Positions 17,149 through 25,011 of a stretch of 45,763 nucleotides of DNA are shown here, in pieces. Both the position numbers and the translations under genes were made by a program. Below the pieces are notes generated by a model. The model saw nothing but the letters and a program-made list of their open reading frames with translations, did no database searches and was not told the DNA's origin. How positions within the stretch are numbered: the stretch's first letter is position 1; every line of letters begins with the position of its first letter. The DNA is from Sphingomonas beigongshangi (lineage in GTDB: Bacteria > Pseudomonadota > Alphaproteobacteria > Sphingomonadales > Sphingomonadaceae): NCBI RefSeq assembly GCF_016820445.1, contig NZ_JADHDT010000013.1, positions 1 to 45,763 on the forward strand, given 5' to 3'.

Positions 17149-18267
17149 ATGAGGGATCACGGGCCGCTCGCGGGCGTGCGGATCGTCGAGATTGCCGGGA
17201 TCGGTCCCGCGCCGTTCTGCGGCATGCTGCTTGCCGATCTTGGTGCCGACGTCGTCGTCGTGGGCCGGCCCGCGCCCGATCCCGACGCACTCGATCTCGG
17301 CAGCGCGTCGATTCTCGACCGCGGCAAGCGGTTCATCCAGCTCGACCTGAAACAGCCCGACGGCGTGGCAGCGGTCCTCGACCTCATCGAGCATGGCGAC
17401 GCCCTGATCGAGGGGATGCGGCCCGGGGTGATGGAACGGCTGGGCCTCGGTCCCGACGTCTGCCTCGCCCGCAATCCGGCGCTGGTGTTCGGGCGGATGA
17501 CGGGCTGGGGACAGGACGGTCCGCTGGCGCAGGCCGCCGGGCACGACATCAACTATATCGCGCTGTCAGGCGCGCTCTGGTACGCCGGCCAGCCCGGCAC
17601 GCCGCCGGTGGCCCCTCCCAGCCTGGTCGGCGATCTCGGTGGCGGCGCGCTCTATCTCGCGGTCGGCCTGCTCGCCGCGATCCTGAGCGCGCGTTCGACC
17701 GGCCGGGGACAGGTGGTCGATGCCGCGATCGTCGACGGCAGCGCCCATCTGATGAACCTGCTGCTCAGCCTGAAGGCGGCGGGCCATTTCGTCAGCGAGC
17801 GGGGCCGCAGCATCCTCGACGGGCCGCACTGGTACGCGACCTATCGCTGCGCGGACGACCGGTTCGTCTCGGTCGGCTCGCTCGAACCGAAATTCCATGC
17901 GCTGCTCCGTGAGAAGCTGGGACTCGCCGACGATGCCGATTTCGCCGATGGTTACGATCCGGCGCGCTGGCCCGATCTCAGGCGGCGTTTCGAGGCGCTG
18001 TTCCGGCAACGCACCCGTGATGAATGGTCGGCGCTGCTGGAAGGAACCGACGCCTGCTTCGCGCCCGTGCTCGACCCGGACGAGGCCGCATCTCATGCCC
18101 ATATGGCCGGTCGGCAGATCTACCGGAGCATCGACGGCGTGCTCCAGGCAGTGCCCGCGCCACGGTTTTCGGTGACGACATCTGCCATGTCAAGCACACG
18201 TTCCGTCAGCGAGTCCCGGCCGGGTGCAATCATACGTGAATGGCGGGATCTGCGGAGCCGACCCTGA
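17149..18267 (+). CDS. Alpha-methylacyl-CoA racemase (CoA-transferase family III fold)
   Basis: A 372-residue family III CoA-transferase fold protein whose residues match the racemase branch: His132 in GHDINYIALSG, Asp162 in VGDLGGG and Glu246 in GSLEPKF. These correspond to the His/Asp/Glu set of mycobacterial alpha-methylacyl-CoA racemase. The enzyme epimerises 2-methylacyl-CoA so that the stereospecific acyl-CoA dehydrogenase can act on it, as in branched fatty acid and sterol side-chain breakdown. The ATG at 17149 follows a GGGAGAGGA ribosome site. It is divergent from the beta-oxidation operon. A 6-bp hairpin at 18363-18378 lies downstream but lacks a T-run. Confidence 0.88.
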   Translation: MRDHGPLAGVRIVEIAGIGPAPFCGMLLADLGADVVVVGRPAPDPDALDLGSASILDRGKRFIQLDLKQPDGVAAVLDLIEHGDALIEGMRPGVMERLGLGPDVCLARNPALVFGRMTGWGQDGPLAQAAGHDINYIALSGALWYAGQPGTPPVAPPSLVGDLGGGALYLAVGLLAAILSARSTGRGQVVDAAIVDGSAHLMNLLLSLKAAGHFVSERGRSILDGPHWYATYRCADDRFVSVGSLEPKFHALLREKLGLADDADFADGYDPARWPDLRRRFEALFRQRTRDEWSALLEGTDACFAPVLDPDEAASHAHMAGRQIYRSIDGVLQAVPAPRFSVTTSAMSSTRSVSESRPGAIIREWRDLRSRP

Positions 18268-18475
18268 CGGCTTCGAGGGCGGCCGGCTGCTGGCTGCCTA
18301 TGGTCCCGCGTTGCGGAAAGCGCGCTTGGGGGGGGGAGCGAGGCGCGATTCTCGCGTGTCCGGAACCTCGTCAGGTTCTGCGATGAACGGGACACGGCGG
18401 TGGCGCGCCCGATGTGGCGGGCGCGGCGTCGGGGCCATGCGCGCCGATCCCGCCCGAGCGTTCGGTGGGCGCGGC

Positions 18476-18865
18476 CTGGTAGCACTCGGTCTTCTTGCGC
18501 TCGAGCGCGTAGTTGAGGTCGGTGTTCTCGAAGATCGGCCATTGCGCCGCGCCGTACATCACCGAAGCGGCGAAGAAGCCGTCGCTGGCGGTGACGTGGT
18601 GCCCTTGGCTGTCGGCGGCCATCGCCTGAAGCTCGTAGCGCCGGGCGAGGCGCGCGAACTCGCGGGTCATGTCGTCATAGCGCTTGATCTGGCCGGCGAG
18701 CCCCATCACGCCGCCGGCCCAATCGGAACTCATCGGCGCGGCGTAGTAGTGGAGGCGCGTCTGGTCGAACTCGGGACCGGCCAGCTCTACGATCTTGTCG
18801 ATCAGCCAGCGCTGATCCTTGAAGCGTTGGACGCGCGCCTGGGTCGTGAACGGAACGGTGGGCAT
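18476..18865 (-). pseudogene. N-terminal fragment of the split FrsA-like hydrolase
   Basis: From ATG 18865, with a CGGAG ribosome site, about 130 codons read as the helical N-terminal region of an FrsA-like hydrolase (RFKDQRWLIDKI, YAAPMSSDW, WPIFENTDLNYALERKK, TECYQ). After this the same frame continues into non-family sequence (AAPTERSGG) up to 18371. The rest of the protein, starting YIPHAD, is at 2943-2011. The gene starts 29 bases after the stop of the FAD monooxygenase, so the two formed an operon. The pattern indicates that about 15.5 kb was inserted in, or recombined into, this gene. Confidence 0.8.
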
Positions 18866-18894
18866 GGTGGAACTCCGTTGGCGGTCGGAAGAGG

Positions 18895-20517
18895 TCAGGC
18901 GGCGTGCAGCAGCTGGTGAAGCGCAGCCTGGCAGGCGGTCGTGTCGAGGCCGTCGCCTCGCCAGGCGACGAAGCCGTCCGGCCGCACGAGCAGCAGCGCC
19001 TGCGCGTCGTCGGCATGAAGGCCGTAGGCCGCGAACAGCTCGGCGCGCTCGACTCGCTCCACCCGCGGGTGCGCCGGCATGTCGAGCCGCGCGGCGATGC
19101 GGGGCGTTACGCCGGGCATCGCATCGAGCCCGGCCGCGAGCCGGTCGGCCGTCTCCGCATCGAGCCGCTTGCGCGACAAAGCGAGCGCGGTGAAACCGTA
19201 GCCCGCGATCAGATCAAACAGGTCTCGGCCCCGGCGTAGCGGCGCATCGGGCGCACGCTCGCCAGCCTGCGGACCGGCCTTGCCGTCCCTGGCCGCGCCG
19301 GGCTCGGCATAGCCGACGTCGATCTGCGACAGCGCGCGGAAGGCGAGCGTCTGCACCCGGTCGAGCTGCGAGGCGGGACCGATCACCAGCGGCGCGAGCG
19401 CATCGCGCAGCTTCGCGCGCCAGCCGGTCTGCGAGGCGCTGATGTCGAACATGCGGTCGGACAGTTCGAGGACGTGGTGCGCGACGGGCAGCCGCTCGGC
19501 CTCGTAGCTGTCGAGCAGCGCGTCGCCGGCATCGCCCTTCAGCACCGCCGCCAGCTTCCAGGCGAGGTTGGCCGCGTCCTGGAGCCCGGTGTTCATGCCC
19601 TGACCGCCGGCCGGCGAATGGATGTGCGCGGCATCGCCCGCGACGAACACGCGACCGACGCGGTAGCGGTCCACAACCCGGTGCTGCGACGAGAAGCGGG
19701 TCAGCCACACCGGATCGTGCAGCCGCACCGGCCGCACCGCCGCCTCCGCGAACCCGGCCTGGAGGTCGGCGAGGTCGAGATGCGACCAGGCCTGATCCTG
19801 CGTCGGCTGCGGGTCGAGGTCGGTGGTCATCACCCGCGCCGCGCCCTGCCCCTGGAACGGCACGTACAGCCCGAGCCGATCGCCGTTGAGGAAGACGCGG
19901 AAGCGCTTTTCCGGCAGGTCCCAGTCGACCTGCACGTCACCGAGCAGGAACGCCTGCGGGTATTTCGCCCCCTCGAATGACAGGCCGAGCTGGTGGCGGA
20001 CCAAGCTGTGCGCGCCATCCGCGCCGAGCAGGTAGCGCGCCCGGAACGTCAGAGGCGAGCCGTCCGCCCCGGCCGCCTCCACGACGACCGCATCGCCGTC
20101 ATCGCGGAAGCTCTTGGCCTCTACACTGCGGTCCACCACCAGGCCGGCATCGGTCAGCGCCTCGATCAGCACCGCTTCCGTCCCGGCCTGCGGGATCATG
20201 GTGATGAAGCGGTATGGCGTGTCGTCGGCATGGGCGTGATCGAAGTGGAAGCCCCCGGCGCGCTTGCCGCCGACGAAGATGTCAAAGTCGCTGTTGGGCA
20301 CGCCGTGCGCGAACACCCGGTCCGCGAGCCCCAGCGAGGCGAACAGCTCGACCGAGCGCGACGACATGACGCCAGCCCGCGACTCGGCCGAAGGCTCAGC
20401 GCGCTTGTCGATCACCCGGACATCGACGCCGCAGCGGCGCAGTAGGTAGCTCGCCATCAGGCCGGTCGGCCCGGCGCCGATCACCAGCACGTCGCACGAG
20501 ATCACGTCTGCCGTCAC
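18895..20517 (-). CDS. FAD-dependent aromatic monooxygenase, PheA/TfdB family
   Basis: A 540-residue group A flavoprotein hydroxylase, expected to hydroxylate an aromatic or polyketide-like ring using NAD(P)H and O2. Visible are the dinucleotide motif IGAGPTG (residues 13-19), the DG motif in LLGADGAHSLVRHQLG, the GD motif in VFVAGDAAHIHSPAGGQGMN and a C-terminal thioredoxin-like domain from about residue 400, usual in this family. The start is a GTG at 20517 with AAAGGG eight bases upstream. The gene lies between tetR and the split hydrolase, with a palindromic operator 33 bases upstream of the start. The substrate is unknown; the hydrolase partner suggests ring-cleavage or ester chemistry. 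Confidence 0.9.
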   Translation of the reverse strand: MTADVISCDVLVIGAGPTGLMASYLLRRCGVDVRVIDKRAEPSAESRAGVMSSRSVELFASLGLADRVFAHGVPNSDFDIFVGGKRAGGFHFDHAHADDTPYRFITMIPQAGTEAVLIEALTDAGLVVDRSVEAKSFRDDGDAVVVEAAGADGSPLTFRARYLLGADGAHSLVRHQLGLSFEGAKYPQAFLLGDVQVDWDLPEKRFRVFLNGDRLGLYVPFQGQGAARVMTTDLDPQPTQDQAWSHLDLADLQAGFAEAAVRPVRLHDPVWLTRFSSQHRVVDRYRVGRVFVAGDAAHIHSPAGGQGMNTGLQDAANLAWKLAAVLKGDAGDALLDSYEAERLPVAHHVLELSDRMFDISASQTGWRAKLRDALAPLVIGPASQLDRVQTLAFRALSQIDVGYAEPGAARDGKAGPQAGERAPDAPLRRGRDLFDLIAGYGFTALALSRKRLDAETADRLAAGLDAMPGVTPRIAARLDMPAHPRVERVERAELFAAYGLHADDAQALLLVRPDGFVAWRGDGLDTTACQAALHQLLHAA

Positions 20518-20549
20518 GATCAGCCCTTTCGAAGACGGCTGACCATATA

Positions 20550-20563
20550 ACTGATCAATCAGT
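20550..20563. promoter_or_regulatory. Palindromic operator for the TetR-family regulator
   Basis: ACTGATCAATCAGT is a perfect 6-bp inverted repeat with a 2-base spacer, flanked by more TCAGT/ACTGA wording (20550-20567). It lies in the 54-base gap between the tetR stop and the monooxygenase start and resembles operators of TetR-type repressors. The position fits repression of the monooxygenase-hydrolase unit. Confidence 0.6.
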
Positions 20564-20571
20564 CAGTAAAG

Positions 20572-21192
20572 TTACATCCTTAGTGCCGGCGCGATCAAGG
20601 AGGCGTAATGGGCCGCGAACGCGGTGACCTGCTGCTCGTCGCGACCAAGCAGTTCCGGGTGAACGAATCCCAGCTCGAAGCCGAACGAGACGATTGCGTC
20701 GGCGGTCCGGTCCGGATCGGACGTGGCCGGCCACTCGCGGCGCAGCCGGTCCGCGACCGACGCAACGAGGGTGCGCCGCGGCGTCATGTCGGCGAAGCGG
20801 CGGGCGAACCCCGCATCCAGCAGCACCCGATCGAACAGGATGCGTAGGCGAGGCGCGAGCCGGCGCATGGCGCCGGTGATGAAGTCGAGGAGTTCGCGCA
20901 CTTCCGCCTCGGCGCTGGACGCACGGGGCCGATCGAAGAAGCCGGTGTCGCGCATGGCAGCCTGCTCGTCCGCCCCGGCGCGCATCACCGCCATCAGCAG
21001 CCCTTCCTTGCCGCCGAAATAGTTCTGGATCAGCCCTTCCGAACAGCCCGCCCGCGCCGCGATGGCGCGGGTGGTCGTGGCCTTGAAGCCGTGGATGCTG
21101 AACTCCGCCTGCGCGGCATCCAGCAGGGCCGCCTCGCTCCTGGCGCGATCACGGCGACGGGGTTCCTTTGAAGGTGGTTGCTCCTCGTCCAT
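20572..21192 (-). CDS. TetR-family transcriptional regulator
   Basis: A 206-residue regulator. The N-terminal HTH (residues about 17-63) reads ALLDAAQAEFSIHGF, then TTTRAIAARAGCSEGLIQNYFGGKEGLL, which is classic TetR. The C-terminal ligand domain is helical and not assignable. It is on the same strand directly upstream of the monooxygenase and probably binds the palindrome at 20550-20563. It is the last gene of the catabolic region before the serine recombinase site. Confidence 0.88.
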   Translation of the reverse strand: MDEEQPPSKEPRRRDRARSEAALLDAAQAEFSIHGFKATTTRAIAARAGCSEGLIQNYFGGKEGLLMAVMRAGADEQAAMRDTGFFDRPRASSAEAEVRELLDFITGAMRRLAPRLRILFDRVLLDAGFARRFADMTPRRTLVASVADRLRREWPATSDPDRTADAIVSFGFELGFVHPELLGRDEQQVTAFAAHYASLIAPALRM

Positions 21193-21278
21193 ACGCTAGG
21201 CTTACACGATCCCGCTTCCCCCGTCGAAAGCTCACAACCTTCTTACCTACCCACGGAACTCCGGCCGTACGTGGCTGC

Positions 21279-21415
21279 CTTCCCGCAAAGGAACCTGTGA
21301 CGGGAATCCGGTCGCGCCGATCGCGCTGACGGTCGCCTGCGGGTTTCGCTTTCCCAAAACCTGTTCCCGATTTACAATTCCCGAAACTGCCGATTTCGAC
21401 GGGGAAACGGGAAAG
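21279..21415. other. Left serine recombinase target (res-like) region
   Basis: The region directly upstream of the recombinase gene has two blocks: an outer block at 21279-21311 (TTCCCGCAAAGGAACC, then ACGGGAATCCGG) and an inner block at 21348-21388 (GCTTTCCCAAAA, TGTTCCCGA, TCCCGAAA), followed by GGGGAAACGGGAAAG before the ATG. The same order, wording and spacing occur inverted at 44002-44138 upstream of the second recombinase. Conservation in two non-coding regions suggests recombinase binding subsites that also overlap the gene's promoter. Confidence 0.6.
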
Positions 21416-21985
21416 ATGCTGATCGGCTATGCGCGTGTTTCGACGGCCGATCAGGATTTGACGTTGCAACTCGATGCGCTGGCAAAAGCCGGGTGCGAGA
21501 AGGTGTTCACCGACAAGGCGAGCGGCGCGAAGATCAACCGGCCGGGGCTGATCGAGGCGCTGGGCTTTGCGCGCGCCGGCGACACGCTGGTGATCTGGAA
21601 GCTCGATCGGCTCGGTCGCTCGATCCAGGGCCTGATCGCACTGGCCGCGGACCTGTCGGAGCGGGGGATCGACTTTCGATCGCTGACGGACGGGTTCGAC
21701 ACGTCCACCGCCTCAGGCCGGCTACTGTTCCACATCCTCGCGTCGGTCGCGGAGATGGAACGCGAGCTGGTGAAGGAGCGGACGATCGCCGGACTGGCGG
21801 CAGCGCGCGAGAAGGGCAGCACGGGGGGAGGGCGCAAGCTGGTGATGACGCCCGACAGGATCGACACGGCCCGCAAGCTGCTCGCCGTGGGCGAGAAGCC
21901 AGCGCGTGTCGCGAAGGTACTCGGCGTCGGCCTCTCGACCTTCTATCGCCAGTTTCCTGCCAGCGAGCGCGTTGAGCTGACCTAG
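21416..21985 (+). CDS. Small serine recombinase (resolvase/invertase family)
   Basis: A 189-residue serine recombinase. It has catalytic Ser9 in YARVST, the VIWKLDRLGRS motif, the long E helix with ILASVAEMERELVKERT, and a short C-terminal HTH (RIDTARKLL, then STFYRQFP). Such proteins resolve or invert DNA at paired res or inversion sites. It is very similar, about four of five residues by eye, to the recombinase at 43435-44001, which lies in the opposite orientation. The similar site upstream suggests it acts at 21279-21415. It marks the border between the catabolic region and the defence island. Confidence 0.92.
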   Translation: MLIGYARVSTADQDLTLQLDALAKAGCEKVFTDKASGAKINRPGLIEALGFARAGDTLVIWKLDRLGRSIQGLIALAADLSERGIDFRSLTDGFDTSTASGRLLFHILASVAEMERELVKERTIAGLAAAREKGSTGGGRKLVMTPDRIDTARKLLAVGEKPARVAKVLGVGLSTFYRQFPASERVELT

Positions 21986-21992
21986 AGGTCAG

Positions 21993-22964
21993 TTATGCAG
22001 CCTGCTGCTGCGCTTGATCCGCAAGGAAAGCGCCAGGTTCGATCGGCGCTGCCATGACCGCCACTATGTCAGCAATGGTCCGGTCGCCCCCATCCAGTCG
22101 GCGATCCAGCAGCTCGGTCAACCGCAGCCGATCGATCAAGATGCTCTGGTGGGCATCCGAGCCAACCCACCGCCCCGTGGGAACGCGATAGCAGATCGGA
22201 ATAAAGAGAACCGTGGCGGGCTTATGGAAAAAGTTGAAGAAGCGTTCCAGGCTCCATGGACTCGCCTCGAAGCGTTTTTCCGGCCATCCCTCCTGTTGGG
22301 CCGCGCATTGGCAGAAAACTGAAGGCACTGCTGCCGCCGCATCCTTCCATTCGTACAGAGCCACAAGATCGATGCCAGCGTCGCCGACATTCTGCTCAGA
22401 CAACTCATTAACATGATCTAGGATGAGCTTATCCCGCGTCTTGTCCGCCAGCGCCTTCAGTGCGTCTTTGAGCTTATTGCCGAACTGAGGGCGATCCAGG
22501 CCGCCGGCACCGAAGTGATAGACGTTCCAAGCGGGGTAGAGTCCGGGCAGCGCCTCCCGGCACAACGCCTCAAACTCCGCTGCGGCCCTAGCCCGATCGG
22601 GCCTGTCAAACATCTTGAGACGCGACTGACTTAGCAGTGCCGCATAGACACGATGATAATCATCATATTCGGCCTTCAGCTCGATTACGTCGTGCTCGAC
22701 CACAAAGGGATACCAGCGCCCAAACGCGATCTGTCGGTATCGAAGGTGCTGAAAGGCGTCCTCCGTCAGAGCCTGGATGCGCTCGTTCGTTTCCGCATCA
22801 TTGGCGGCATCGAGTTCCCGGAACAGGCCTTCACCGCCCTTGGCAGTGACAAAGGACTCGATATCGCCTCGCGAGATAGGGGTGTTCTCGAATAACGCGA
22901 TGATCTCACAAAGATCAGCGACGATATGAGGCGAGCGGTCGTTGATAACGCCATAATCCGGCAT
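21993..22964 (-). CDS. Putative nuclease with D-QCA-K motif, partner of ParB-like protein
   Basis: A 323-residue protein without signal peptide. After a helical N-terminal half, residues 125-235 look like a restriction-endonuclease fold: an acidic helix FEALCREAL (Glu132), GDAGIDLVA (Asp199), a strand ending in FCQCA (Gln219-Cys220-Ala221) and Lys230 in GWPEKRF. The D...QCA...W-x-x-K pattern recalls a PD-(D/E)XK variant I have seen in uncharacterised proteins, but I cannot name a family. Its ATG overlaps the TGA of the ParB-like gene (ATGA), so the two are translationally coupled and probably form one complex. It is the last gene of the R-M operon. Base composition is lower in GC than the catabolic region. 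Confidence 0.7.
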   Translation of the reverse strand: MPDYGVINDRSPHIVADLCEIIALFENTPISRGDIESFVTAKGGEGLFRELDAANDAETNERIQALTEDAFQHLRYRQIAFGRWYPFVVEHDVIELKAEYDDYHRVYAALLSQSRLKMFDRPDRARAAAEFEALCREALPGLYPAWNVYHFGAGGLDRPQFGNKLKDALKALADKTRDKLILDHVNELSEQNVGDAGIDLVALYEWKDAAAAVPSVFCQCAAQQEGWPEKRFEASPWSLERFFNFFHKPATVLFIPICYRVPTGRWVGSDAHQSILIDRLRLTELLDRRLDGGDRTIADIVAVMAAPIEPGAFLADQAQQQAA

Positions 22965-24019
22965 CAGTTATCGTCCGCGAGTGAGCGGAGCGATTTCGCC
23001 TGCTTGAATATGTTGCCGATGCGCGTGATGTGCGAATTATCAAGTTCGACAAGGGCGATCATGCCGACAGCCTTCGTCACCTGCATCTCGGCCGCCGCTA
23101 GAACCGAAGCGAAATCGTCAGACAAGCCCTTCGTGCGCCCGTAAGCACGATCGAGGCTCTCTCCCTCAATCAGCCGCTTTGTCGCCTCGGGATCGGCGAG
23201 GATGACGGCGAGCTTCTGAATGTTTCGAGAGTCACCGAGTCGGGTTTCGCCCTCACTGTCCTGCTCGAACATCCACCGGATGAGATGCTCAACGTTCTTC
23301 TTGCGAAGGCAATCTGTGTCGACGAATGGATCACCGCATGAAGCAACGAAGTCCAATACGCTGTCGTAGCCGACCGCGGTACTGACAAGCGAGAATGATA
23401 TGTTCTCCTCGTCCAAGCCGGGAATAGCATAGAAATCTGCACGTTCTGCCGCTTCATAGATCGCCAAACCGTCAAGTTGCCGCTTGATATAGGGTGCTTG
23501 ACTGCCGATCCCGCGCGCCACTTCAACATAGCGGGGATAGGGCTTCGCACCATCATCGGTATGATGCTGGAAATAGTTGGCTATGTAGCGTGCTTTTGCG
23601 AGTGGCTCCCACTGTTTAACGCCGGTGATATGTCGATAGCCAAGGTAATTTATTACGTCGTCCCGATCTGGAAACACGACGCATGGTATGCTCGTCGGTC
23701 GATGCTCGGCCTCATCCGCGATCTCGCGAATTTTTCGACTCTTCGCGTACAGCTCAGGCTGCTGCAACAATTTCAGCGCTGTCAGCCGCCTGTTGCCCTC
23801 GACAACGATGAACTTATTGCCGTCGCCCGGTATAACGATCAGCGGCTCGCCGGGAAAAAAGCCATTCTCGGCTATGGCCGTCATGATCTCTGCGATTGAG
23901 GTCGTTCGAGCGATATAGGTAATCATTGTCGTCTGCTGACGACCGATCGTAGTCGGCAGACGGGGATTTTGCTCGTCCAACAAAAGCTGGTCTAGGCTGA
24001 TATCCCTTGTGTCACTCAT
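22964..24019 (-). CDS. ParB/sulfiredoxin-fold protein in restriction operon
   Basis: A 351-residue protein with an N-terminal ParB/Srx-like domain: ISLDQLLLDEQNPRL near the start, IAENGFFPGEPLIVIP, and the nucleotide-binding type motif VVEGNRRLTALKLL (EGNRR at 74-78). The rest is helical with a DNA-binding-like central part (YPRYVEVARGIGSQAPYIKRQLDGL, residues about 160-185). Such domains bind or hydrolyse CTP or ATP in ParB and in several defence proteins. It is not the plasmid partition ParB, which is replaced by a ribbon-helix-helix protein at 38776. It lies 68 bases after the NotI-type endonuclease and overlaps the downstream nuclease gene, which suggests a role as a DNA-loading or sensing partner. 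Confidence 0.75.
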   Translation of the reverse strand: MSDTRDISLDQLLLDEQNPRLPTTIGRQQTTMITYIARTTSIAEIMTAIAENGFFPGEPLIVIPGDGNKFIVVEGNRRLTALKLLQQPELYAKSRKIREIADEAEHRPTSIPCVVFPDRDDVINYLGYRHITGVKQWEPLAKARYIANYFQHHTDDGAKPYPRYVEVARGIGSQAPYIKRQLDGLAIYEAAERADFYAIPGLDEENISFSLVSTAVGYDSVLDFVASCGDPFVDTDCLRKKNVEHLIRWMFEQDSEGETRLGDSRNIQKLAVILADPEATKRLIEGESLDRAYGRTKGLSDDFASVLAAAEMQVTKAVGMIALVELDNSHITRIGNIFKQAKSLRSLADDN

Positions 24020-24087
24020 TACCCTTACTGCCCCTTAACTACGCAGCGCAGAACAGCGCCAAAACTAACAGTCCCAGCCCCTCGCGT

Positions 24088-25011
24088 TTACGAGTTCAAA
24101 GGGCCTTCATTCTCATGCTCTTCCAACCCCTCAGGAATGTCACCCGCGTCGATCAGATCAGCTAGATTAACAGCGCGAACCAAAGATTTCCTAATTTGGT
24201 CGGTGAATGCTTCCTTGAGCGGCGCATCCTTGTAAAGGATCGCATTTTGCAAGTTGGTATGGCTGGTCCCTTCAACCGTCACCAAACGGGGCCGGAACTC
24301 ACCAGGTCGCGTCGGATCGCTCTCCAAGCAATAGGTCATGAAGATGATGTTGACCTGCGGATCGTTCTTCACATCGGCAGTCTTCATAAAAGCCGCACGA
24401 CCCAGGATGTACTGGTAAACCTGCTCGGGAATGACCGCGACGATCTTCGTCTTCCAATGATGGTGGAAATAGCCCTTACGAATTAGCTGGGTGATATACC
24501 GCTTGTAGACGTTGTCCCAGTTGAACCCATAGGTCGGGCGCTTGTCGAGATCCTCACCCGCGCGCAGCGCCTGATACGCCTTGAACACCGAACCTGTTAT
24601 GTCGATCGCCTGCAACTCAACCGACAGGAATTGCTCGATCTCATTGTCGGCACCGACATCGGCGATCACGAAATCGACATTGCCGAAGCCCGCCATCTTC
24701 ACCTCGGGTGCAACCTGGGGGTTCACAGGCTTCGCCCCTGGCCAGCAATGCGCGATCACCTCAGTCAGAAAATCGACTGCGTAGAACCGTTTCGGGCAAA
24801 CGAAAATGAGGTCCTGCACCGGGTCAGCATCGCCGTCGGTGCGCTTCCATAGGCTACAAACGGGATAGGGCTCATCAGGGAGCTGCGTGCTGCGTTTGGG
24901 GCATCGCGACTTGATGAACGGACACTCGAAAGCAAGCGCTGCCGGGTTCACACCCTTCTGCGCTCGCCATCCTAATACCTCACCAACAATCTGCTCAGGG
25001 TTACACGGCAA
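24088..25011 (-). CDS. NotI-family type II restriction endonuclease
   Basis: A 307-residue endonuclease. The NotI-type features are a four-cysteine metal-binding group (Cys30, Cys37, Cys52, Cys72) ahead of the nuclease core, and active-site candidates Asp113 (GNVDFV) with Glu132-x-Gln134 (VELQA), matching the D...E-x-Q of NotI. The frame runs upstream into the methyltransferase gene, but I choose TTG 25011 because a GCGGAGGA ribosome site lies nine bases before it and sequence upstream is a shadow of the methyltransferase. The start then overlaps the methyltransferase stop. The specificity is probably GC-rich but is not readable from sequence. Confidence 0.78.
   Translation of the reverse strand: MPCNPEQIVGEVLGWRAQKGVNPAALAFECPFIKSRCPKRSTQLPDEPYPVCSLWKRTDGDADPVQDLIFVCPKRFYAVDFLTEVIAHCWPGAKPVNPQVAPEVKMAGFGNVDFVIADVGADNEIEQFLSVELQAIDITGSVFKAYQALRAGEDLDKRPTYGFNWDNVYKRYITQLIRKGYFHHHWKTKIVAVIPEQVYQYILGRAAFMKTADVKNDPQVNIIFMTYCLESDPTRPGEFRPRLVTVEGTSHTNLQNAILYKDAPLKEAFTDQIRKSLVRAVNLADLIDAGDIPEGLEEHENEGPLNS

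Noticed and set aside
18363..18378. Terminator after the racemase gene
   Set aside because: GAACCT-CGTC-AGGTTC forms a short hairpin without a T-run; too weak to list as a feature.
18224..18919. Long plus-strand open frame of 231 codons
   Set aside because: It is the antisense shadow of the hydrolase N-terminal fragment in GC-rich DNA; its composition (Arg/Gly/Val-rich, no motif) is not protein-like and the minus-strand reading is clearly family-like.
22964..24019. Plasmid partition ParB
   Set aside because: It is coupled to a nuclease gene in the R-M operon and far from parA; a ribbon-helix-helix protein next to parA fills the partition role.
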